DNA of 52,236 nucleotides, from the NCBI GenBank assembly GCA_017397825.1, contig JAFQHT010000118.1, forward strand, positions 1 to 52,236, read 5' to 3'. The notes below the pieces were generated by a model. That model did no database searches. It worked only from the letters and a program-made list of their open reading frames with translations, and was not told the DNA's origin. Origin of the DNA: Bacillota bacterium. Lineage in GTDB: Bacteria; Bacillota; Clostridia; Peptostreptococcales; Anaerovoracaceae. Positions 50,822-52,236 of the stretch are shown here, one piece after another. The stretch's first letter is position 1; each line of letters begins with the position of its first letter. A program made the position numbers and the translations under genes.

Positions 50822-51523
50822 CTACCATTCAATGTTTTCAACAGGTACGCGGTTTTCATTGAGTTCCACGGAGGAAACAGTACCGTTCTTTACGTGGATG
50901 ATGCGGTCTGCCATAGGGGCAATGGCAAGGTTATGTGTAATGATTACAACGGTCATGCCTGTTTCGTGGGCTGTGTCCTGCAGAAGCTTGAGGATTGCCT
51001 TGCCTGTGTTGTAGTCCAGGGCACCTGTAGGTTCGTCACAGAGGAGGAGTTTAGGGTTCTTGGCCAGGGCGCGGGCAATGGCCACGCGCTGCTGCTCACC
51101 GCCGGAAAGCTGGGCAGGGAAGTTATTGAGTCTGTCAGCGAGACCTACTTTTTCAAGGGCTTCCCGGGAGTCCATAGGATTCTTGCAGATCTGGGTTGCC
51201 AGTGAAACGTTTTCCACAGCAGTCAGGTTCTGTACCAGATTGTAGAACTGGAAAACGAAACCGATTTCGTGGCGTCTGTATGTAGTCAGCTCCTTGGGGG
51301 AGTAGCCGGAGATTTCGCTGCCGTCAAGGTAAACATGGCCATCTGTAAGAGAGTCCATGCCGCCCAGAATATTGAGGAGAGTGGTTTTGCCGGCGCCTGA
51401 AGGTCCGACGATAACGCAGATCTCTCCTTTTTCTATTTCAAAAGATGCATCGCGGAGCGCGTCAATAGTCACTTCGCCCATCTGATAAGTCTTTTTTACA
51501 TGCTCGAATTTTACAAAAGACAT
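50822..51523 (-). CDS. ABC transporter ATP-binding protein (MacB/LolD-like)
   Basis: 233 residues from the ATG at 51523, with AAGGAGAA 7 bases upstream; a longer reading runs through the repeat element. Walker A is 'GPSGAGKTT' near 38-46, the Q-loop 'FQFYNLV', signature '[14 protein letters not shown]' near 144, Walker B '[12 protein letters not shown]' near 165 and the switch 'ITHN'. The pattern is that of MacB/LolD-type ATPases. It serves the large permease encoded 16 bases downstream. No substrate-binding protein is present, as is usual in this class. Confidence 0.9.
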   Translation of the reverse strand: MSFVKFEHVKKTYQMGEVTIDALRDASFEIEKGEICVIVGPSGAGKTTLLNILGGMDSLTDGHVYLDGSEISGYSPKELTTYRRHEIGFVFQFYNLVQNLTAVENVSLATQICKNPMDSREALEKVGLADRLNNFPAQLSGGEQQRVAIARALAKNPKLLLCDEPTGALDYNTGKAILKLLQDTAHETGMTVVIITHNLAIAPMADRIIHVKNGTVSSVELNENRVPVENIEW

Positions 51524-51559
51524 TCGTACTTCTCCTTTAAGTATCGGGATATTTTGTTT

Positions 51560-51773
51560 GTGCTCAATATGTCTGCACAATAGGATTTGAGCGGTTTCCG
51601 CAGGAGCGGTAAATGTCGGCTGATTAAGAAGCGAATGTGAGCAGCCAAGAAATCGGCATTGTCTGAGCCAAAGGCGAGTTTGCCGGTTTCTCTGCGAACA
51701 GAGCTTTGTATCACTGCCGACACCCGCGACGAGGACTTAGCGAAAGTCCTGATTGGGTAGGCATATTGAGCAC
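51560..51773. repeat. 214-bp structured element with 12-bp terminal inverted repeats
   Basis: GTGCTCAATATG (51560-51571) and CATATTGAGCAC (51762-51773) are perfect 12-base inverted repeats. Inside, TGTCGGC and GCCGACA pair over 100 bases, and small perfect hairpins occur, such as CTCTG-CGAA-CAGAG near 51683-51696 and AGGACTT-AGCGA-AAGTCCT near 51732-51750. GCGA-type loops recur five times on the plus strand. The stretch lies in the 5' region of the ABC transporter unit. It might be a structured RNA or a MITE-like repeat. Clear target-site duplications were not found. Confidence 0.6.
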
Positions 51774-51810
51774 AGATAAAACAATCTGTAATTTAACGGC
51801 AAATATTATA

Positions 51811-52236
51811 TCATATTCCCGTGTTTTTTAAAAGGAAAAGTCTGCGCCTCCATGCGGAAAAAATTGTAAAGAAAGCAAAAATTAGCAGAATCATAGCACC
51901 GGCTGAAATCCATGGCAAAAATGTCTTATTGACAACAAGCATTTTCACCATTGCGGAAAGAAGCAGCCCTGCCGGTATAGAGGTGAGAATTCTGCAGAAA
52001 GAATCATTATAATTCACCGGGCCACATACATAGTAGGCCATGACCGGCAGTGCCACCGGCAGCCCGCCAAGACACAATCCCGAAGACAGAGCCACCGAAT
52101 AGCCTGCAAGAACAGCACCTGCAGCCTGCCCACTGCAGAACATGGTGATTTCAGCCAGAAAGAGGAGCCAGATACAGCTGCTGTAAATTCCTCTGAAAAT
52201 TCCCAGCAGAGCAGCTGCTGCCGGACCGGCACACAG
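51811..52236 (-). CDS. Membrane protein, cut at the window edge
   Basis: 141 residues are visible, with the N-terminus outside the window. The chain has four or five hydrophobic segments: 'SSCIWLLFLAEITMF', 'QAAGAVLAGYSVALSSGLCLGGLPVALPVMAYYV', 'ILTSIPAGLLLSAMVKMLVV' and 'WISAGAMILLIFAFFTIF', and ends with a basic tail 'WRRRLFLLKNTGI'. It is open to the edge: an internal ATG at 52143 is preceded by an unbroken reading frame. I do not recognise the family. It would be transcribed away from the edge, towards the structured element. Confidence 0.6.
   Translation of the reverse strand: MCAGPAAAALLGIFRGIYSSCIWLLFLAEITMFCSGQAAGAVLAGYSVALSSGLCLGGLPVALPVMAYYVCGPVNYNDSFCRILTSIPAGLLLSAMVKMLVVNKTFLPWISAGAMILLIFAFFTIFSAWRRRLFLLKNTGI

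Noticed and set aside
51511-51723. 70-residue minus-strand reading across the structured element
   Set aside because: It runs through the hairpins and the terminal repeat into the ATPase start region and has no ribosome site; secondary structure explains the sequence better.
1-52236. CRISPR arrays, tRNA, rRNA, known riboswitches, insertion sequences
   Set aside because: None was recognised on reading both strands; short or diverged examples could have been missed.

Overview
The window looks like a chromosomal segment of an anaerobic, gut-type Clostridia genome, moderate in G+C. The evidence is a SCIFF ribosomal peptide with its radical-SAM maturase, rubrerythrin, several Fe-S proteins (aldo/keto reductase with ferredoxin tail, TatD-linked radical SAM, ferredoxin-like protein), strong AGGAGG-type ribosome binding sites, sigma-A promoters close to consensus, and many lipoproteins with a Cys lipobox. 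A placement near the Eubacteriales family XIII/Anaerovoracaceae group is only a guess. I saw no rRNA, tRNA, CRISPR, phage or insertion sequence.

Layout. (1) 1-5031: a small unknown gene and a 1462-residue secreted, repeat-rich surface protein. (2) 5036-9420: a PrcB-type membrane protein behind a structured leader, a tiny membrane protein, a P-loop NTPase, then the division module ftsE-ftsX-M23 murein hydrolase activator. (3) 9463-16249: housekeeping genes (recJ, a YerC/TrpR-like regulator, a phosphopantetheinyl transferase, an MBL-fold hydrolase, recX, tcdA, a LOG protein, a four-helix protein, and a DUF134-NifX fusion with a His-rich tail). (4) 16269-19920, minus strand: a membrane-bound LuxR-type regulator followed by a small membrane protein, an alpha/beta hydrolase and an aldo/keto reductase.

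(5) 20125-36028 is the most interesting part. A tightly packed plus-strand array of 13 genes (22028-35350), possibly extended upstream by a zinc-ribbon protein and a 5'-nucleotidase, encodes an SPFH/zinc-ribbon protein, a DUF4428-like zinc protein, an unknown protein, a YdjG-like zinc-ribbon membrane protein, a YdjH-like TPM-domain protein, a lipoprotein, a shortened TelA-like protein, an XpaC-like protein, and then further lipoproteins. Those include a transglutaminase-like and a clostripain-like one with intact catalytic residues. Bacillus subtilis keeps ydjGHI with pspA; here there is no pspA. A divergent LuxR regulator shares a control region containing four ACCCCT half-sites, so this may be a regulated cell-envelope stress system. 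That function is inference.

(6) 36187-39843: an Fe-S protein and a flavin-type oxidase-fold protein, divergent from a Crp/Fnr regulator across overlapping palindromes, then the SCIFF peptide and maturase. (7) 39879-46563: MATE exporter, LysE exporter and HxlR regulator (divergent), exodeoxyribonuclease III, proC, rubrerythrin, an O6-alkylguanine methyltransferase coupled to a TatD-linked radical SAM protein, and an acyl-ACP thioesterase. (8) 46581-52236, minus strand: a secreted beta-propeller-like protein, a two-gene ABC transporter with a coiled-coil permease, a 214-bp structured element with 12-bp terminal inverted repeats, and a membrane protein cut by the window edge.
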